A program made the position numbers and the translations under genes. Of a DNA stretch of 64,000 bases, positions 8,329 through 19,926 are shown piece by piece; the first letter of the stretch is position 1; each line of letters begins with the position of its first letter. A model generated the notes under the pieces. The model had not been told where the DNA came from. It was given only the letters and a program-made list of their open reading frames with translations, and made no database searches. This DNA comes from Rheinheimera soli (GTDB lineage: Bacteria > Pseudomonadota > Gammaproteobacteria > Enterobacterales > Alteromonadaceae), in contig NZ_JAJOYU010000004.1 of NCBI RefSeq assembly GCF_021290985.1, forward strand, positions 62,001 through 126,000. The letters run 5' to 3'.

Positions 8329-9270
8329 ATGAAAGTTGCCGTATTAGGTGCTGCTGGTGGTATAGGTCAGGCGCTGTCTTTATTATTAAAGTTAAACTTA
8401 CCTGCCGGTACTGATTTAGCTTTGTACGATTTAGCGCCAGTGACACCAGGTGTTGCTGTAGATTTAAGTCATATCCCTACAGCGGTGAAGATTACAGGTT
8501 TTGGTAAAGAAGACCTGGATAAAGCGCTGATTGGTGCAGATATCGTCATGATCCCAGCTGGTATGCCTCGTAAACCAGGTATGGACCGCTCTGATTTGTT
8601 TAACATTAACGCTGGTGTAGTGAAAACTTTGGCTGAAGCCATTGTTGTGAACTGCCCTAAAGCTTTAGTGGGTGTGATCACTAACCCTGTGAATACTACT
8701 GTAGCTATTGCTGCTGAAGTGTTCAAAAAAGCAGGCACTTATGATCCTAAGCGTTTATTTGGTGTCACTACACTGGACGTGATCCGTGCTGAGACTTTTG
8801 TTGCTGAATTAAAAGGCAAAAACCCTGCTGAAATCATTGTTCCTGTGATCGGTGGCCACAGCGGCACTACTATTCTGCCTCTGCTGTCTCAGGTGAAAGA
8901 TGTTACTTTCACAGATGAAGAAGTGTCTTCATTAACTTACCGTATCCAGAACGCTGGTACTGAAGTGGTTGAAGCTAAAGCTGGTGGCGGATCTGCAACT
9001 CTGTCTATGGGGCAGGCTGCTGCACGTTTCTGTGTGTCTTTAGTCAAAGGCTTACAGGGCGAAAAAGTCTCTGAATACGCTTATGTTGAAGGTCAGGGTG
9101 AACATGCCCGTTTCTTCGCACAACCTATCGTATTAGGTAAAAATGGTGTTGAAGCACTGTTACCTATCGGCGAGTTAAGTGCGTACGAGCAAAAAGCCAT
9201 GAACGACATGTTAGGCACGTTAAAAGCTGACATCACGTTAGGCGAAGAGTTTGTTGCTAACGCAAACTAA
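8329..9270 (+). CDS. mdh: Malate dehydrogenase (NAD+)
   Basis: 313-residue LDH/MDH-family enzyme oxidising malate to oxaloacetate in the TCA cycle. The Rossmann motif is GAAGGIGQ (residues 7-14); substrate arginines are in the MPRKPGMDR loop; catalytic His is in IGGHSGTT. Length and N-terminus match E. coli Mdh (312 aa). GGGAGA lies just before the ATG. Terminator and REP-like repeat follow. Confidence 0.97.
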   Translation: MKVAVLGAAGGIGQALSLLLKLNLPAGTDLALYDLAPVTPGVAVDLSHIPTAVKITGFGKEDLDKALIGADIVMIPAGMPRKPGMDRSDLFNINAGVVKTLAEAIVVNCPKALVGVITNPVNTTVAIAAEVFKKAGTYDPKRLFGVTTLDVIRAETFVAELKGKNPAEIIVPVIGGHSGTTILPLLSQVKDVTFTDEEVSSLTYRIQNAGTEVVEAKAGGGSATLSMGQAAARFCVSLVKGLQGEKVSEYAYVEGQGEHARFFAQPIVLGKNGVEALLPIGELSAYEQKAMNDMLGTLKADITLGEEFVANAN

Positions 9271-9286
9271 GACTGTTCGAGTAAGA

Positions 9287-9312
9287 AAAAAGCCAGCTGA
9301 TTGCTGGCTTTT
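9287..9312 (+). terminator. Rho-independent terminator of mdh
   Basis: AAAGCCAGC / GCTGGCTTT, loop TGATT, with T-run merging into the REP-like repeat. Confidence 0.85.
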
Positions 9313-9362
9313 ATGTCCATGGAGGGACGGTAGGTCGCAACTGTCAGGAACGTTGTTGCGAC
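9310..9362. repeat. 53-bp REP-like repeat, copy 2 (after mdh)
   Basis: Second copy of the element at 3491-3543 (three differences). Inverted repeat GTCGCAAC (9334-9341) / GTTGCGAC (9355-9362). Like copy 1 it starts on the T-tract of a terminator, here between convergent mdh and ispB. Confidence 0.8.
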
Positions 9363-9386
9363 CAGCTTTGGTGTGAGCAGCAGTTT

Positions 9387-10358
9387 TTAATGATTTCGCT
9401 GTACTGCGATATCAGCCAACGTTAGCAAGGCGTCTTTATAACCAGATTCTGGTAAAAAGGCGATCGCTTGGCGGGCTTTTTCAGCTTCTTGTTCAGCCAT
9501 TTCTCTGGTGTAAGCAAAAGCCTTGGTTTGCTCCAGAATCGTCATGATACGTTCCAGATGCTGCATACCGTTGGCATGTTCAATCGCATCTTTCAGCAGT
9601 TGTTGATCTTCACCACTTGTATGACGCAGCGCATAAATTAGAGGTAGGGTAGGTTTACCTTCTGCTAAATCGTCACCAATGTTTTTACCGAGCTCATCCG
9701 CATCAGCCTGATAATCCAGTACATCGTCAATTAGCTGGAAAGCTGTGCCCAAGTGCATGCCATAGAGTTTCATCGCATTCACTACAGATTCAGGCTGATT
9801 TGCCAGAATAGCTGCAAGCTGGGTAGCGGCTTCAAATAATTTGGCAGTTTTGCAGTAAATCACCTGCATATAGTTTTGTTCGGACGTTTCCGGGTCGTTG
9901 ACGTTCATCAACTGCAACACTTCGCCTTCCGCTATGATATTGGTTGCATCGGCCAGGATTTGCATTATCTGCATTTTATCCAGCGACACCATTAACTGAA
10001 ACGCTCGTGTATAAAGGAAGTCACCGACTAACACACTGGCTTGATTACCAAATACAGCATTGGCAGTCTCTTTCCCACGGCGCAGCATGGATTCATCCAC
10101 AACGTCGTCATGAAGCAAAGTGGCGGTGTGAATGAATTCCACTATAGTGGCGAGAGTAATGTGTTGTTGGCCTTCATAACCCAGCGCACGCGCAGCTAGT
10201 ACAGCTAACAATGGGCGCAAGCGTTTGCCGCCACTATTGACTATATAGATGCCAAGCTGATTAATCAGCGCCACCTCAGAACTAAGCTGAGAGAATATAT
10301 GTTGGTTCACGGCCGTCATGTCATTAAGACTGAGCTGGCGGATCTCTTCGAGCGTCAT
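9387..10358 (-). CDS. ispB: Octaprenyl diphosphate synthase
   Basis: 323-residue trans-isoprenyl diphosphate synthase (same length as E. coli IspB) making the ubiquinone/menaquinone side chain. Both Asp-rich motifs are present: LLHDDVVDES (first) and QLIDDVLDY (second), plus GGKRLRP. ATG 10358 (MTLEEIRQLS) is chosen because it aligns with E. coli MNLEKINELT; an upstream TTG at 10370 would add four residues. Divergent from rplU-rpmA, as in many gammaproteobacteria. Confidence 0.95.
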   Translation of the reverse strand: MTLEEIRQLSLNDMTAVNQHIFSQLSSEVALINQLGIYIVNSGGKRLRPLLAVLAARALGYEGQQHITLATIVEFIHTATLLHDDVVDESMLRRGKETANAVFGNQASVLVGDFLYTRAFQLMVSLDKMQIMQILADATNIIAEGEVLQLMNVNDPETSEQNYMQVIYCKTAKLFEAATQLAAILANQPESVVNAMKLYGMHLGTAFQLIDDVLDYQADADELGKNIGDDLAEGKPTLPLIYALRHTSGEDQQLLKDAIEHANGMQHLERIMTILEQTKAFAYTREMAEQEAEKARQAIAFLPESGYKDALLTLADIAVQRNH

Positions 10359-10473
10359 CTGGTAAAACAACTGCTTAGGTATAGAATGTGGCTGATTCTA
10401 CACCATTGCAGCTGATCAGCTAAAGCAAAACCCGATCCTTTTTGTTGCTCACTGATCTTTTTAATAATTCTGC

Positions 10474-10502
10474 TTGCGAGGGTAGGGGAAATTGCGTACA
10501 AT
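10474..10502 (+). promoter_or_regulatory. Sigma70 promoter of rplU-rpmA
   Basis: -35 TTGCGA (10474-10479), 17-bp spacer, -10 TACAAT (10497-10502). Predicted start near 10509, leaving a leader of about 57 nt before rplU. Confidence 0.65.
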
Positions 10503-10565
10503 TCGCGCCCTGTGATTATAATTAACACGCCCTTAAAAGTCGGCGTGATTTGTACGGAGTTAACT

Positions 10566-10874
10566 ATGTACGCGGTTTTCCAAAGTGGTGGTAAACAGCA
10601 CCGTGTAACGGAAGGGCAAACCCTTCGTCTAGAAAAACTAGACTTAGAAACCGGCGCAACTATTGAATTTTCAGCTCTGATGATCGCTAATGGCGAAGAC
10701 ATCAAGATCGGTACTCCTTTAGTTGAAGGCAGTAAAGTAACAGCGGAAGTGGTCAACCATGGCCGTGGCGATAAAGTTAAAATCGTCAAATTCCGTCGTC
10801 GTAAGCACTACCGTAAACAAGCTGGTCACCGCCAGTGGTTTACAGAAGTGAAAATTACCGGCATCAGCGCGTAA
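10566..10874 (+). CDS. rplU: 50S ribosomal protein L21
   Basis: 102-residue bL21, starting [18 protein letters not shown] and containing the basic [16 protein letters not shown] segment that binds 23S rRNA. ATG 10566 has GGAG seven bases upstream. First gene of the rplU-rpmA operon; rpmA follows after 18 bp. Confidence 0.98.
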   Translation: MYAVFQSGGKQHRVTEGQTLRLEKLDLETGATIEFSALMIANGEDIKIGTPLVEGSKVTAEVVNHGRGDKVKIVKFRRRKHYRKQAGHRQWFTEVKITGISA

Positions 10875-10892
10875 TCGAAGGAGTAACTACTC

Positions 10893-11150
10893 ATGGCAAG
10901 TAAAAAAGGTGTAGGTAGCACTCGTAACGGTCGCGATTCAGAAGCGAAACGCTTAGGTGTGAAACGTTTTGGTGGTGAGTCAGTGTTAGCTGGCAACATC
11001 ATCGTTCGTCAACGTGGTACTAAGTTCCACGCTGGTAGTAATGTTGGTATCGGTAAAGACCACACATTATTCGCCTTAACTGACGGTAAAGTGCAATTCG
11101 AAACGAAAGGCGAGCACAATCGCAAGTTCGTAAGCATCGTTAGCGAATAA
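10893..11150 (+). CDS. rpmA: 50S ribosomal protein L27
   Basis: 85-residue bL27, [20 protein letters not shown] at the N-terminus, which reaches the peptidyl transferase centre. GAAGGAG precedes the start. Strong terminator after the stop separates it from obgE. Confidence 0.98.
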   Translation: MASKKGVGSTRNGRDSEAKRLGVKRFGGESVLAGNIIVRQRGTKFHAGSNVGIGKDHTLFALTDGKVQFETKGEHNRKFVSIVSE

Positions 11151-11165
11151 CGACGCATTGATTCG

Positions 11166-11195
11166 AAAAGCCCCGCCTAGTGCGGGGCTTTTTTA
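11166..11195 (+). terminator. Rho-independent terminator of rplU-rpmA
   Basis: AAAAGCCCCGC / GCGGGGCTTTT, loop CTAGT, then a T-run. Confidence 0.93.
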
Positions 11196-11301
11196 TTAAG
11201 AATCGATCAAAGCCTGATAGTTCAGCATACTGAATGTCAGTTTTGTTGCTTTCAATTCATCAGACCCTAGCCAGGCATTCATGCCAGGGCAGAATTGATA
11301 G

Positions 11302-11307
11302 TATAAT
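11302..11307 (+). promoter_or_regulatory. Candidate -10 box for obgE-folA
   Basis: Perfect TATAAT 35 bp before the obgE start, in the intergenic region after the rpmA terminator. The -35 region (TCATGC) is poor. Confidence 0.4.
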
Positions 11308-11317
11308 GAGCCCATAG

Positions 11318-12502
<1,185 letters not shown>

Positions 12503-12509
12503 GGTGACA

Positions 12510-12998
12510 ATGCGGATTGCAATGATAGCGGCTATGGCCAATAACAGGGTAATTGGCAAAGACAACCAGATGCCCTGGCATTTACCGGCTGATCTGAAGC
12601 ACTTTAAAAAAGTGACTTTAGGCAAGCCGGTGATTATGGGTCGCAAAACTTATCAATCTATAGGTAAGGCCCTGCCCGGACGACGTAATATTGTTATTAG
12701 TCGGCAGAGCGGAGCACTCAGTACTGATGCAGACTGGGTGCAAAGCATTGAGCAAGCACTGGCTTTAGTCCAGCACGAAGCTGAAGTGATGGTCATAGGC
12801 GGTGCAGAGATTTACCGTCAGGTGCTGCCTTTAGCTGACACTCTCTATATTACTGACATAGATTTGACGGTAGAAGGCGATGCCTTTTTCCCTGATTATC
12901 TGGCTGAAGCAAGCTGGAATCAGTCTGCATTAGAACAACATACTCCCGATCCTAAAAACCCCTATTTTTATCAGTTCCGCACCCTGAACAGAGAATGA
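12510..12998 (+). CDS. folA: Dihydrofolate reductase
   Basis: 162-residue DHFR reducing dihydrofolate to tetrahydrofolate with NADPH. Features: IAAMANNRVIGKDNQMPWHLPADL with the catalytic acid in the LPADLKHFK segment, GRKTYQSIG, and VIGGAEIYRQ. ATG 12510 is preferred to GTG 12504 because the GAGG ribosome site at 12501-12504 overlaps that codon and is ideally spaced for 12510. This is the target of trimethoprim; nothing unusual in the active site. Confidence 0.95.
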   Translation: MRIAMIAAMANNRVIGKDNQMPWHLPADLKHFKKVTLGKPVIMGRKTYQSIGKALPGRRNIVISRQSGALSTDADWVQSIEQALALVQHEAEVMVIGGAEIYRQVLPLADTLYITDIDLTVEGDAFFPDYLAEASWNQSALEQHTPDPKNPYFYQFRTLNRE

Positions 12999-13075
12999 AC
13001 AAGTCTTCATTGCACCTGTTGTCACATGTTGTTACTATGGATTTGTCTGTTTTTTGACTGCTTCAGGAGTAATGT

Positions 13076-13456
13076 ATGAAATTGTTGCCAGCAGTGTTCT
13101 GTGGTGTAGTGGTGGCAGGTGCAGTATTAGTGTCCCCGGTGGTGCATGCTGACGACCAGTTAGCAGCTTCGATGTGTGACTATGTCAAGGCTGACGATAA
13201 GAATAGACTACGGAAAGTATTAAGTGACTACCGTCTGCGTCTTCGTAACATCTATGATGGTGTGACGTGCAACGGTGACAGTTTAGTTCGGTTTGCGATA
13301 AAAAGTAATGCAGCTGATGTGGGTGAGTTTATTGTGAAACAGCTGCCAGCAGCTCAGGTTGCGGCGTCAGGTGATATTGCCTGGGCTGAAGGCAACGGCT
13401 TTGCAGCCTCTCCTTTGTTGGCAGTATTAAAAGAGCGAGCGGGTGGCGCTGAGTAA
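13076..13456 (+). CDS. DUF3718 family exported small protein
   Basis: 126 residues: signal peptide (about 1-25, cleavage after VVHA), then a compact domain with two cysteines (SMCDYVKADDKNRLRK and GVTCNGDSLVRFA) likely disulfide-bonded in the periplasm. The pattern LRLRNIYDGVTCNG recalls the DUF3718 family of Shewanella and relatives; function unknown. Preceded by AGGAG. A bidirectional terminator separates it from the convergent chemotaxis receptor. Confidence 0.75.
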   Translation: MKLLPAVFCGVVVAGAVLVSPVVHADDQLAASMCDYVKADDKNRLRKVLSDYRLRLRNIYDGVTCNGDSLVRFAIKSNAADVGEFIVKQLPAAQVAASGDIAWAEGNGFAASPLLAVLKERAGGAE

Positions 13457-13478
13457 TTCACTTACTCGACAAGCATAA

Positions 13479-13505
13479 AAAAATCCGCCATCTGGCGGAT
13501 TTTTT
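13479..13505. terminator. Bidirectional terminator between the DUF3718 gene and the chemotaxis receptor
   Basis: AAATCCGCC / GGCGGATTT with loop ATCT; A-run on the left and T-run on the right let it serve both convergent genes. Confidence 0.9.
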
Positions 13506-13524
13506 ACATGTGATCGTAACCAGT

Positions 13525-15537
13525 TCAGACTTTGAACTGGTCTACAGATTGGCGTAACTCTTCAGCTAAACGAGCCACTTCATGGCTGGACTGAGAGGTT
13601 TGCTCAGCGCCTGAAGCTGTTTGTTCGGCAATAGTTACAATAGATTCTAACAAATGGCTGATTTCGTTAGACACCTGATTCTGCTCTTTGGCAGCGTGAG
13701 AGATCTGTTCACTCATATCGTGCGCTAAATGCACGGCGTTAGTGATAGATTCCAGCGCCTGAGCGGCCACCTCAGTCTGAGTCACACAATTTTCAGCCTG
13801 CTTCTTACCTTTGTTCATGGCTTCTACCGCAGCATGAGCACCGGTTTGCAGCACCTGAATCATCGCCTGAATTTCCTGAGTGGATGCTTGAGTTTTGCTC
13901 GCCAGAGAGCGAACTTCATCTGCTACCACCGCAAAACCACGACCTTGCTCGCCAGCACGTGCTGCTTCGATAGCAGCGTTTAATGCCAGCAAGTTGGTTT
14001 GTTCTGCGATGCCACGGATCACATCAAGGATACTGCCGATTGAAGCGCTGTCTTTATGCAGTTTATTGATCACAGTGGAAGCCTGATCCACTTCTTTAGA
14101 TAACTGCAGTATGGTCTGCTTGTTATTTTCAGAAATAACCTTAACCCGTTCAGCTTCGCTATCTGCGTTCTTAATTTCGGCCAAAGCATCATTTGAGCTT
14201 TGCATTACACCTTGTGAGGTGCTGCTCATCTCTGTAGTGGCTGTCGCTGCCTGAGTCACCTGAGATTTCTGCTCGCGAATGGCTGTAGTGGTTTCTACTG
14301 TAATGGCAGATGTCTGTTCTGACGCTGCGGCAAGCTGCGTAGAACGTGAAATAATACCCTGGATCAACTGACGTAAGTTGGTAATTACCTGGTTGCAGTT
14401 ACGCGCCAGATCGCCAAATTCATCCTGAGCTTTATCATCCAGGCGTTTGGTTAAGTCACCTGAAGCCACTACACCTAAAATTTCGTTTACTTTAGACAAC
14501 GGCACTGTGATGCTGCGCACTGTTACCATAGCAATACCCACGGCCAAACCAATAGAAATCAGTACAACCAGAAAGATGGTAGTAATAGCCCCAGACACAT
14601 CAGACTGGGCTTCTGCCTGAATTTCTCCTGCTACAGTACGAGCTCTGGATAACAGACGGTTTAAGCCATCTAGAGCTGTTTTATTGTGACCTTCAGCCTG
14701 AGTCAATAATTTTTGCGCTTCAGCTGAGGCTGCCAGCATTTGTGCTTTTAAGCTCAGAATACCTTCATCGCCAGCAAGTAATTCATTGATCGCAGTAATT
14801 TTTTCCTCTAAATCAGCGACCATATCAACAGCAGAACCAGCTTCAGTTCTAATGGTGTTCATTTGCTGGTTAACGCCTGCTAAACGTGAAGTGACTTCAT
14901 TAGAAATAGTATCTGCTGTGGTTGCTGAGGTGGTACGGGTTAAATCCACTACGACGCTGACCAGAGTGTTTAAACCAGTCTCGAGTTCCGTGCCTGCTTT
15001 GCTTGCTTCAGGAAAACGGCGGGTCACGTCTCTGATATCACTGAAATCCAGCAGTAAAGAGGCTGAATCATCGGAGTTCAATTCAACATCAGATAACTGA
15101 GAGGCAATTTGATCTCGTAAACTCAGGCTTTTACTTAATTCAGCGAAAAGCTTTTTACTGATAGGGGTAAAGTCAGTGTACGCGGCTGAAACTTCTTTAA
15201 AGGAGTTCGCCAGTGTTTCTTCTTCTGAAACTACAGTTTGTAATGCTTTAGCTGCGGTATCGTATAAAACCTGTTCTGCGCCGAATTGAGTTTCTAAATC
15301 TTTTACTTGTTTTACTTCAGTGGCATAAAAAGCCTGCAAACTGATTTTGCTCATTTTGACAAATTCACTTTGCAGCACCGCACTGTTTTCAAGTGCCGGG
15401 ATAGATATTTCATTTACTTGCGTGGTTGAGGCATTGATACTATTCAAGCTCATGTACGAGGTAATACCGATCACCAGCAGCAGTAGTGAAATAACACCAA
15501 AACCACCAATAATCCGAAGTGCTACCGTTAACTTCAT
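13525..15537 (-). CDS. Methyl-accepting chemotaxis protein
   Basis: 670-residue receptor: membrane helix 1 (about 10-30), a long all-helical periplasmic sensor (about 35-315), membrane helix 2 (about 320-342), HAMP, and a cytoplasmic signalling coiled coil. The conserved hairpin tip [20 protein letters not shown] lies around residues 505-525, followed by [15 protein letters not shown]. No C-terminal CheR/CheB pentapeptide. The ligand cannot be told from sequence. AAGG precedes the start; single gene between two terminator-like elements. Confidence 0.93.
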   Translation of the reverse strand: MKLTVALRIIGGFGVISLLLLVIGITSYMSLNSINASTTQVNEISIPALENSAVLQSEFVKMSKISLQAFYATEVKQVKDLETQFGAEQVLYDTAAKALQTVVSEEETLANSFKEVSAAYTDFTPISKKLFAELSKSLSLRDQIASQLSDVELNSDDSASLLLDFSDIRDVTRRFPEASKAGTELETGLNTLVSVVVDLTRTTSATTADTISNEVTSRLAGVNQQMNTIRTEAGSAVDMVADLEEKITAINELLAGDEGILSLKAQMLAASAEAQKLLTQAEGHNKTALDGLNRLLSRARTVAGEIQAEAQSDVSGAITTIFLVVLISIGLAVGIAMVTVRSITVPLSKVNEILGVVASGDLTKRLDDKAQDEFGDLARNCNQVITNLRQLIQGIISRSTQLAAASEQTSAITVETTTAIREQKSQVTQAATATTEMSSTSQGVMQSSNDALAEIKNADSEAERVKVISENNKQTILQLSKEVDQASTVINKLHKDSASIGSILDVIRGIAEQTNLLALNAAIEAARAGEQGRGFAVVADEVRSLASKTQASTQEIQAMIQVLQTGAHAAVEAMNKGKKQAENCVTQTEVAAQALESITNAVHLAHDMSEQISHAAKEQNQVSNEISHLLESIVTIAEQTASGAEQTSQSSHEVARLAEELRQSVDQFKV

Positions 15538-15631
15538 AACCTTACTCCCAGTATCCAGGCTAAAAGGGCGTCATTGGCCCTGTCACCACACAATAAACAA
15601 TTCAAAATAGAACATTTTGAAACAACGTCGC

Positions 15632-15637
15632 ATTATA
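15632..15637 (-). promoter_or_regulatory. Candidate -10 box of the chemotaxis receptor gene
   Basis: Minus-strand TATAAT about 95 bp upstream of the receptor start. It overlaps the left arm of an inverted repeat, AGCGTTAT (15637-15644) / ATAACGCT (15662-15669), that spans the apaH stop codon. No clear -35 and no convincing sigma28 match. Confidence 0.35.
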
Positions 15638-15646
15638 GCGTTATTT

Positions 15647-16444
15647 TTAGTCAGAAACACTATAACGCTGTGCTGTCTCAATACAATAGGCTGTTAAAGA
15701 ATTTCCCCAAACAGCACCGGTATCCAGCGCATTAATTCCCTCAACAGGGCTATATCCCATCAAGGACGCCCAATGACCAAAGAAGATCTGTGGGTGTGGT
15801 TTGTGTTTCCAGAAGTCATACCACGGGACGAGCGTACTTACTTTTTCCGGGTGGCGCTTTTCTTTGAGTTCAAGTGCGCCATTTGAAAGACAAAAACGCA
15901 TTCTGGTGCAACTGTTAATAGCGAAACGCCAACGATCTTCATTAGTTTTCGCCTCAGCCCAAAGAGCTGGGGTATTGCCATACATGACTGCAAGTAGAGT
16001 TTCGGGGGATTCTCTTAGTATCTGACTGACTTGCGCTGCTGTATCCAACGCTGTCTGTAAGTCCCAGTTCGGCGCTAAACCTGCGTGGACCAGCAACAGG
16101 TCGCGCTCTGGTTCAAAATACATCAGAGGTTGTTGCTGTAACCAATGGATTAGTTCCGGCAGATCAGGGGCATGAAGTAACTCATCCAACTGGTCCTGTG
16201 GATCTACTGCGGCTAAACCATAAACACAGGCTAAAAAATGTAAATCATGATTGCCCAACACTACTTTAGCTTTATCTCCTAAAGAGCGGACAAAACGTAA
16301 GGTAGCTAATGAATCAGGACCACGTGCAACCAGATCGCCACAAAACCACAATTCATCCACCTGTGGATCAAACTGGATTTTAATTAACAGCGACTGCAAC
16401 TGTTGAAAGCAGCCCTGAACATCTCCGATCACGTAGCCAGACAT
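15647..16444 (-). CDS. apaH: Bis(5'-nucleosyl)-tetraphosphatase, symmetrical
   Basis: 265-residue calcineurin-type phosphoesterase that splits Ap4A to two ADP and also decaps Np4-capped RNA. Metal motifs: GDVQG (residues 7-11), CGDLVARGPDS, LGNHDLH. Last gene of the lptD-surA-pdxA-rsmA-apaG-apaH unit; it starts 4 bp after the apaG stop. Length matches E. coli ApaH. Confidence 0.96.
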   Translation of the reverse strand: MSGYVIGDVQGCFQQLQSLLIKIQFDPQVDELWFCGDLVARGPDSLATLRFVRSLGDKAKVVLGNHDLHFLACVYGLAAVDPQDQLDELLHAPDLPELIHWLQQQPLMYFEPERDLLLVHAGLAPNWDLQTALDTAAQVSQILRESPETLLAVMYGNTPALWAEAKTNEDRWRFAINSCTRMRFCLSNGALELKEKRHPEKVSTLVPWYDFWKHKPHPQIFFGHWASLMGYSPVEGINALDTGAVWGNSLTAYCIETAQRYSVSD

Positions 16445-16448
16445 AACA

Positions 16449-16826
16449 TCAATTCAGAATATTGGGCAGAGCTAAACGAAACAAAGGAATGGCGGCTTTA
16501 AAACATAATTGGCTTTGGCTGGTCATTTCATAATGACCTTGCATAGTGCCTACCGGGGTTTCCAATACTGCACCACTGGTATAGCTGTAACTTGAGCCAG
16601 GTGCCAGTTGAGGTTGTTCACCTACCACACCCTCACCATGCACTTCAGTTTCCTTGCCATTCGCATCAGTGATAAGCCAATAGCGTTTGAGTAACTGCAC
16701 TGTTTCAGTGCTATGGTTTTTAATGGTAATGGTGTAAGCAAAAACATATCTGTTTAGTGCAGGGTCAGATTGAGCTGCCACATAAAATGTCTCTACTGAG
16801 ACAGGAATTTCAAAACTCAGACTCAT
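16449..16826 (-). CDS. apaG: ApaG (Co2+/Mg2+ efflux-associated protein)
   Basis: 125-residue fibronectin-III-like fold protein of unknown biochemical role, conserved next to apaH. Signature ERYVFAY-type segment here reads [15 protein letters not shown], then [25 protein letters not shown] and [16 protein letters not shown] 16826 ([10 protein letters not shown]) overlaps the rsmA stop by 4 bp (ATGA), typical translational coupling. Confidence 0.95.
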   Translation of the reverse strand: MSLSFEIPVSVETFYVAAQSDPALNRYVFAYTITIKNHSTETVQLLKRYWLITDANGKETEVHGEGVVGEQPQLAPGSSYSYTSGAVLETPVGTMQGHYEMTSQSQLCFKAAIPLFRLALPNILN

Positions 16827-17638
16827 AATTGTTGTTGCTCGTGCTGATGCAGCCAACGGGCGATGCCAATAAATTGCTCCACGCTTAATTGTTCAGGGCG
16901 CAAGGTTGGATCTATTCCCATTTCGATAATTTGCTCCGCTGTTGCAAAGTTGCTAAAGCAGTTACGCAAGGTTTTACGGCGCTGGTTAAAGGCTTCCAGG
17001 CAGACCCTGTTTAATACTGCAACAGGCACATCCTGGCGTTCTGAACTTGGTTTTGGGATAAGCCGAACTACGGCCGAATGCACTTTAGGGGCTGGTTTGA
17101 AAGCTCCAGGCCCCACCTCTACCACTGGCATCGCATGACAAAAAAACTGGGTCATGACAGATAAACGGCCATAGGTTTTGGAGCCATGGCCTGCTGTCAT
17201 ACGCTCAACCACTTCTTTTTGCAGCATAAAATGCATATTTTCAATATCGTCTGCATAGTCGAACAGATGAAACAACAGTGGGGTAGAGATGTTGTAAGGC
17301 AAATTACCGAATACTTTTAACTTTTTGCCTGGTTGTACTAACTGGCGAAAATCAAATTTCATCGCATCAGCCTGATGGATAGTCAGCTTATCTGCCAGCA
17401 CAGGATGCTCCTGTAAACGCTGGGCCAGATCTCTGTCCAGTTCAATCACAGTTAAATGCCCGGATTTTTCGGCCACAGGCTCAGTGATCGCTCCTAAACC
17501 GGGGCCAATCTCAACCAATACATCTGTTGGTTTTGGGCTGATAGCTTTAACAATACGTTCAATGACGACAGGGTCGTGTAAGAAGTTCTGACCAAAACGT
17601 TTTCGTGCTGTGTGTCCCAGGTGTACTTTATCTGTCAT
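16823..17638 (-). CDS. rsmA: 16S rRNA dimethyladenosine transferase
   Basis: 271-residue SAM-dependent methylase (KsgA) that dimethylates A1518 and A1519 of 16S rRNA late in 30S assembly. Motifs: [16 protein letters not shown] loop [11 protein letters not shown], and catalytic FGNLPYNIS. Overlaps pdxA by 11 bp and apaG by 4 bp. Confidence 0.97.
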   Translation of the reverse strand: MTDKVHLGHTARKRFGQNFLHDPVVIERIVKAISPKPTDVLVEIGPGLGAITEPVAEKSGHLTVIELDRDLAQRLQEHPVLADKLTIHQADAMKFDFRQLVQPGKKLKVFGNLPYNISTPLLFHLFDYADDIENMHFMLQKEVVERMTAGHGSKTYGRLSVMTQFFCHAMPVVEVGPGAFKPAPKVHSAVVRLIPKPSSERQDVPVAVLNRVCLEAFNQRRKTLRNCFSNFATAEQIIEMGIDPTLRPEQLSVEQFIGIARWLHQHEQQQL

Positions 17639-18626
17639 GTGATAACTTGGCTCTTTGCGCTAAATAAATGGCTTGTTCCAGGGCGTGGAATAAACTTCCA
17701 GGGTCGGCTTTTCCTGTGCCGGCTAAATCCAGCGCAGTACCATGGTCGACTGAGGTTCTGATTAAAGGTAAACCAAGGCTGATATTCACCGAACGTCCAA
17801 AGCCTTTATGCTTCAGAACAGGCAAGCCTTGGTCGTGGTACATAGCTAAGACGGCGTCGGCATGGTCCAGATATTTAGCCTGAAACAGCGTATCTGCCGG
17901 CAAAGGCCCCACCAGATTCATGCCTTGTGAACGTAATTCTTCTAAAGCGGGGCTGATGATATCTATTTCTTCACGACCCAGATGCCCGTCTTCTCCAGCA
18001 TGCGGATTTAACCCACAGACGTAAATTACCGGGGATTCAATAGCGAATTTGTGCTGTAAATCATGATGTAACACAGAGATCACTTTGTGTAAGCGTTCTT
18101 TGGTGATGGCTTTGGCTACATAAGCCAGAGGGATATGAGTCGTGGCTAGAGCAACCCTCAGACCTTCGGTTGCCAGCATCATCACTACATAAGGCGTATT
18201 CGATAGATGCGCAAAATATTCGGTATGGCCGCTAAACGGAATACCTGCTTTATTGATAATGCCTTTATGGACCGGACCCGTAACTATGGCGTCAAATTCG
18301 TCAGACATGGATTTTTCGCCCACATACTTTAAGGTCTCTACCACATAACGACCATTCGCTTCATTGAGCTGGCCTGGAGCTACAGCGGCTTCTAAAGGGA
18401 AGTCGACATAAGTCAGAGTACCAGCCTTTTGTGGTTGTGCAACTTGAGTCGGGTCATAAGGTAAAAGCTGAAGCGGCAGGTTTAATACTGCCGCTCTTTG
18501 TTGTAACACTTCGGCGTTGGCACAAACTACAAGCTGCACTGGCCAGTCTTTTTGCGCCAACATCACCACCAGATCGGGGCCTATACCAGCCGGTTCACCA
18601 GGGGTGATTGCAATCCTTAATGTCAT
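17628..18626 (-). CDS. pdxA: 4-hydroxythreonine-4-phosphate dehydrogenase
   Basis: 332-residue NAD-dependent enzyme of pyridoxal 5'-phosphate synthesis. Seen: [13 protein letters not shown] at the N-terminus, metal-binding [19 protein letters not shown] and [12 protein letters not shown]. Starts 4 bp inside the surA stop (ATGA), so it is cotranslated with the lptD operon. Confidence 0.96.
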   Translation of the reverse strand: MTLRIAITPGEPAGIGPDLVVMLAQKDWPVQLVVCANAEVLQQRAAVLNLPLQLLPYDPTQVAQPQKAGTLTYVDFPLEAAVAPGQLNEANGRYVVETLKYVGEKSMSDEFDAIVTGPVHKGIINKAGIPFSGHTEYFAHLSNTPYVVMMLATEGLRVALATTHIPLAYVAKAITKERLHKVISVLHHDLQHKFAIESPVIYVCGLNPHAGEDGHLGREEIDIISPALEELRSQGMNLVGPLPADTLFQAKYLDHADAVLAMYHDQGLPVLKHKGFGRSVNISLGLPLIRTSVDHGTALDLAGTGKADPGSLFHALEQAIYLAQRAKLSHDR

Positions 18627-19915
18627 TCAGTTTCCGCCAGCACTTCTATAAAGGCCTGATCACGCAACTCACGCAGGAAGTTGGCTTGCTCTTCGTTGAA
18701 TCGGCGATTGAACAACATACGGTACACTTGATCCTGTTTTCTTTCTGCGGTCATGTCGACAACACGTTTCTCTAATAACTGTACAACGTGCCAGCCATGT
18801 TCAGTACGGAAAGGTTCGCTAACTTCCTGTAATTGCATATTGTTTAAGGTATCGCGGAAGGCCGGTACATACATAGCAGGATCTGCCCAACCTAAATCAC
18901 CACCTTTGAGTTTAGAGCCCGGGTCTTCAGAATTGGCACTGGCAAATTCGGCAAAATCAGCTTTGCCAGCTTTAAAGTCGACAACAAACTGCTTCAAGGT
19001 GTCACGGGCTTTTTCTTCACTCATGATAATGGATGGTTTAATCAGTACATGACGTGATTTAACTTCATTCATTTCAGCGACGTTGGCACCACGAATATCA
19101 AAAATAGTCAGAATATGAAAACCGGCACCTGAACGTAACGGACCAATCACATCGGTTTTCTTTTTGCCACGAATAGCATCAGAGAACAAGGTTGGCATTT
19201 CGTTAATATTCATCCAACCCATATCACCACCATCCAGTGCTGTGCTGTCAGATGACGACGCAATGGCAATCTTTTTGAAATCGCTGCCTTCACGCAACAA
19301 TTTCATCACTTTGTCGGCGCGATCTTTTGCGTCATTGATCTCTTCGGTGCTGCCCTGATTTGGTATTGAAATCAGAATATGACCTACATTGTATTGCTCG
19401 TTGGAGGCGCCTTGTTCTTCCATCACTTTCATCAGGCTGTCTATTTCCTGTGGGCTGATGTAGATACGACGTTGCACATTAGCGCGTAACACTTCACCAG
19501 CGGTGATTTCCTCACGGAAGCGTTCACGAAATTGCTGATAGTCCCCTTCTTCTTGCACTATACGTTGCCGAAATTGTTCCATCGTCAGGTTTTCGCCGCG
19601 AGCAACGTTTTCCAACGCCTGATCCAATTGTGGATCGGTGATTTGCAGACCCATACGGGTAGCCATTTGCATTTGTAAACTATTGCTGATTAAACGTTCC
19701 AGAGCCTGAGTACGTAAAGCCCGATCAGAAGGTAAGGTCTGGCCCTGGCTTTGCGCATTACGCTTTACCTTATTGACCATATCAGTCACTTCAGTATCCA
19801 AGACGACACCGTTGTTAACTATAGCTGCAATACCGTCGATCTTCTGTTCTGCCGCCTGGCTCGAGAAGGCCAGAAATACGGCCACAGAGCTGGCAATCAA
19901 AAGTTGTAACTTCAT
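18623..19915 (-). CDS. surA: Periplasmic chaperone / peptidyl-prolyl isomerase SurA
   Basis: 430-residue outer-membrane-protein chaperone: signal peptide (about 1-21, ending SQAAEQ), N-terminal SurA chaperone domain, two parvulin domains (each ending with the GGDMGWM or GGDLGWA type loop) and a C-terminal helix. It delivers barrel proteins, including LptD, to the Bam complex. AGGAAC precedes the ATG; 11 bp after lptD. Confidence 0.97.
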   Translation of the reverse strand: MKLQLLIASSVAVFLAFSSQAAEQKIDGIAAIVNNGVVLDTEVTDMVNKVKRNAQSQGQTLPSDRALRTQALERLISNSLQMQMATRMGLQITDPQLDQALENVARGENLTMEQFRQRIVQEEGDYQQFRERFREEITAGEVLRANVQRRIYISPQEIDSLMKVMEEQGASNEQYNVGHILISIPNQGSTEEINDAKDRADKVMKLLREGSDFKKIAIASSSDSTALDGGDMGWMNINEMPTLFSDAIRGKKKTDVIGPLRSGAGFHILTIFDIRGANVAEMNEVKSRHVLIKPSIIMSEEKARDTLKQFVVDFKAGKADFAEFASANSEDPGSKLKGGDLGWADPAMYVPAFRDTLNNMQLQEVSEPFRTEHGWHVVQLLEKRVVDMTAERKQDQVYRMLFNRRFNEEQANFLRELRDQAFIEVLAETE

Positions 19916-19926
19916 AGGTTCCTACA

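Noticed and set aside
15630-15660. Sigma28 (flagellar) promoter for the chemotaxis receptor
   Set aside because: A TAAA is present but no GCCGATAA-like -10 at the right distance.
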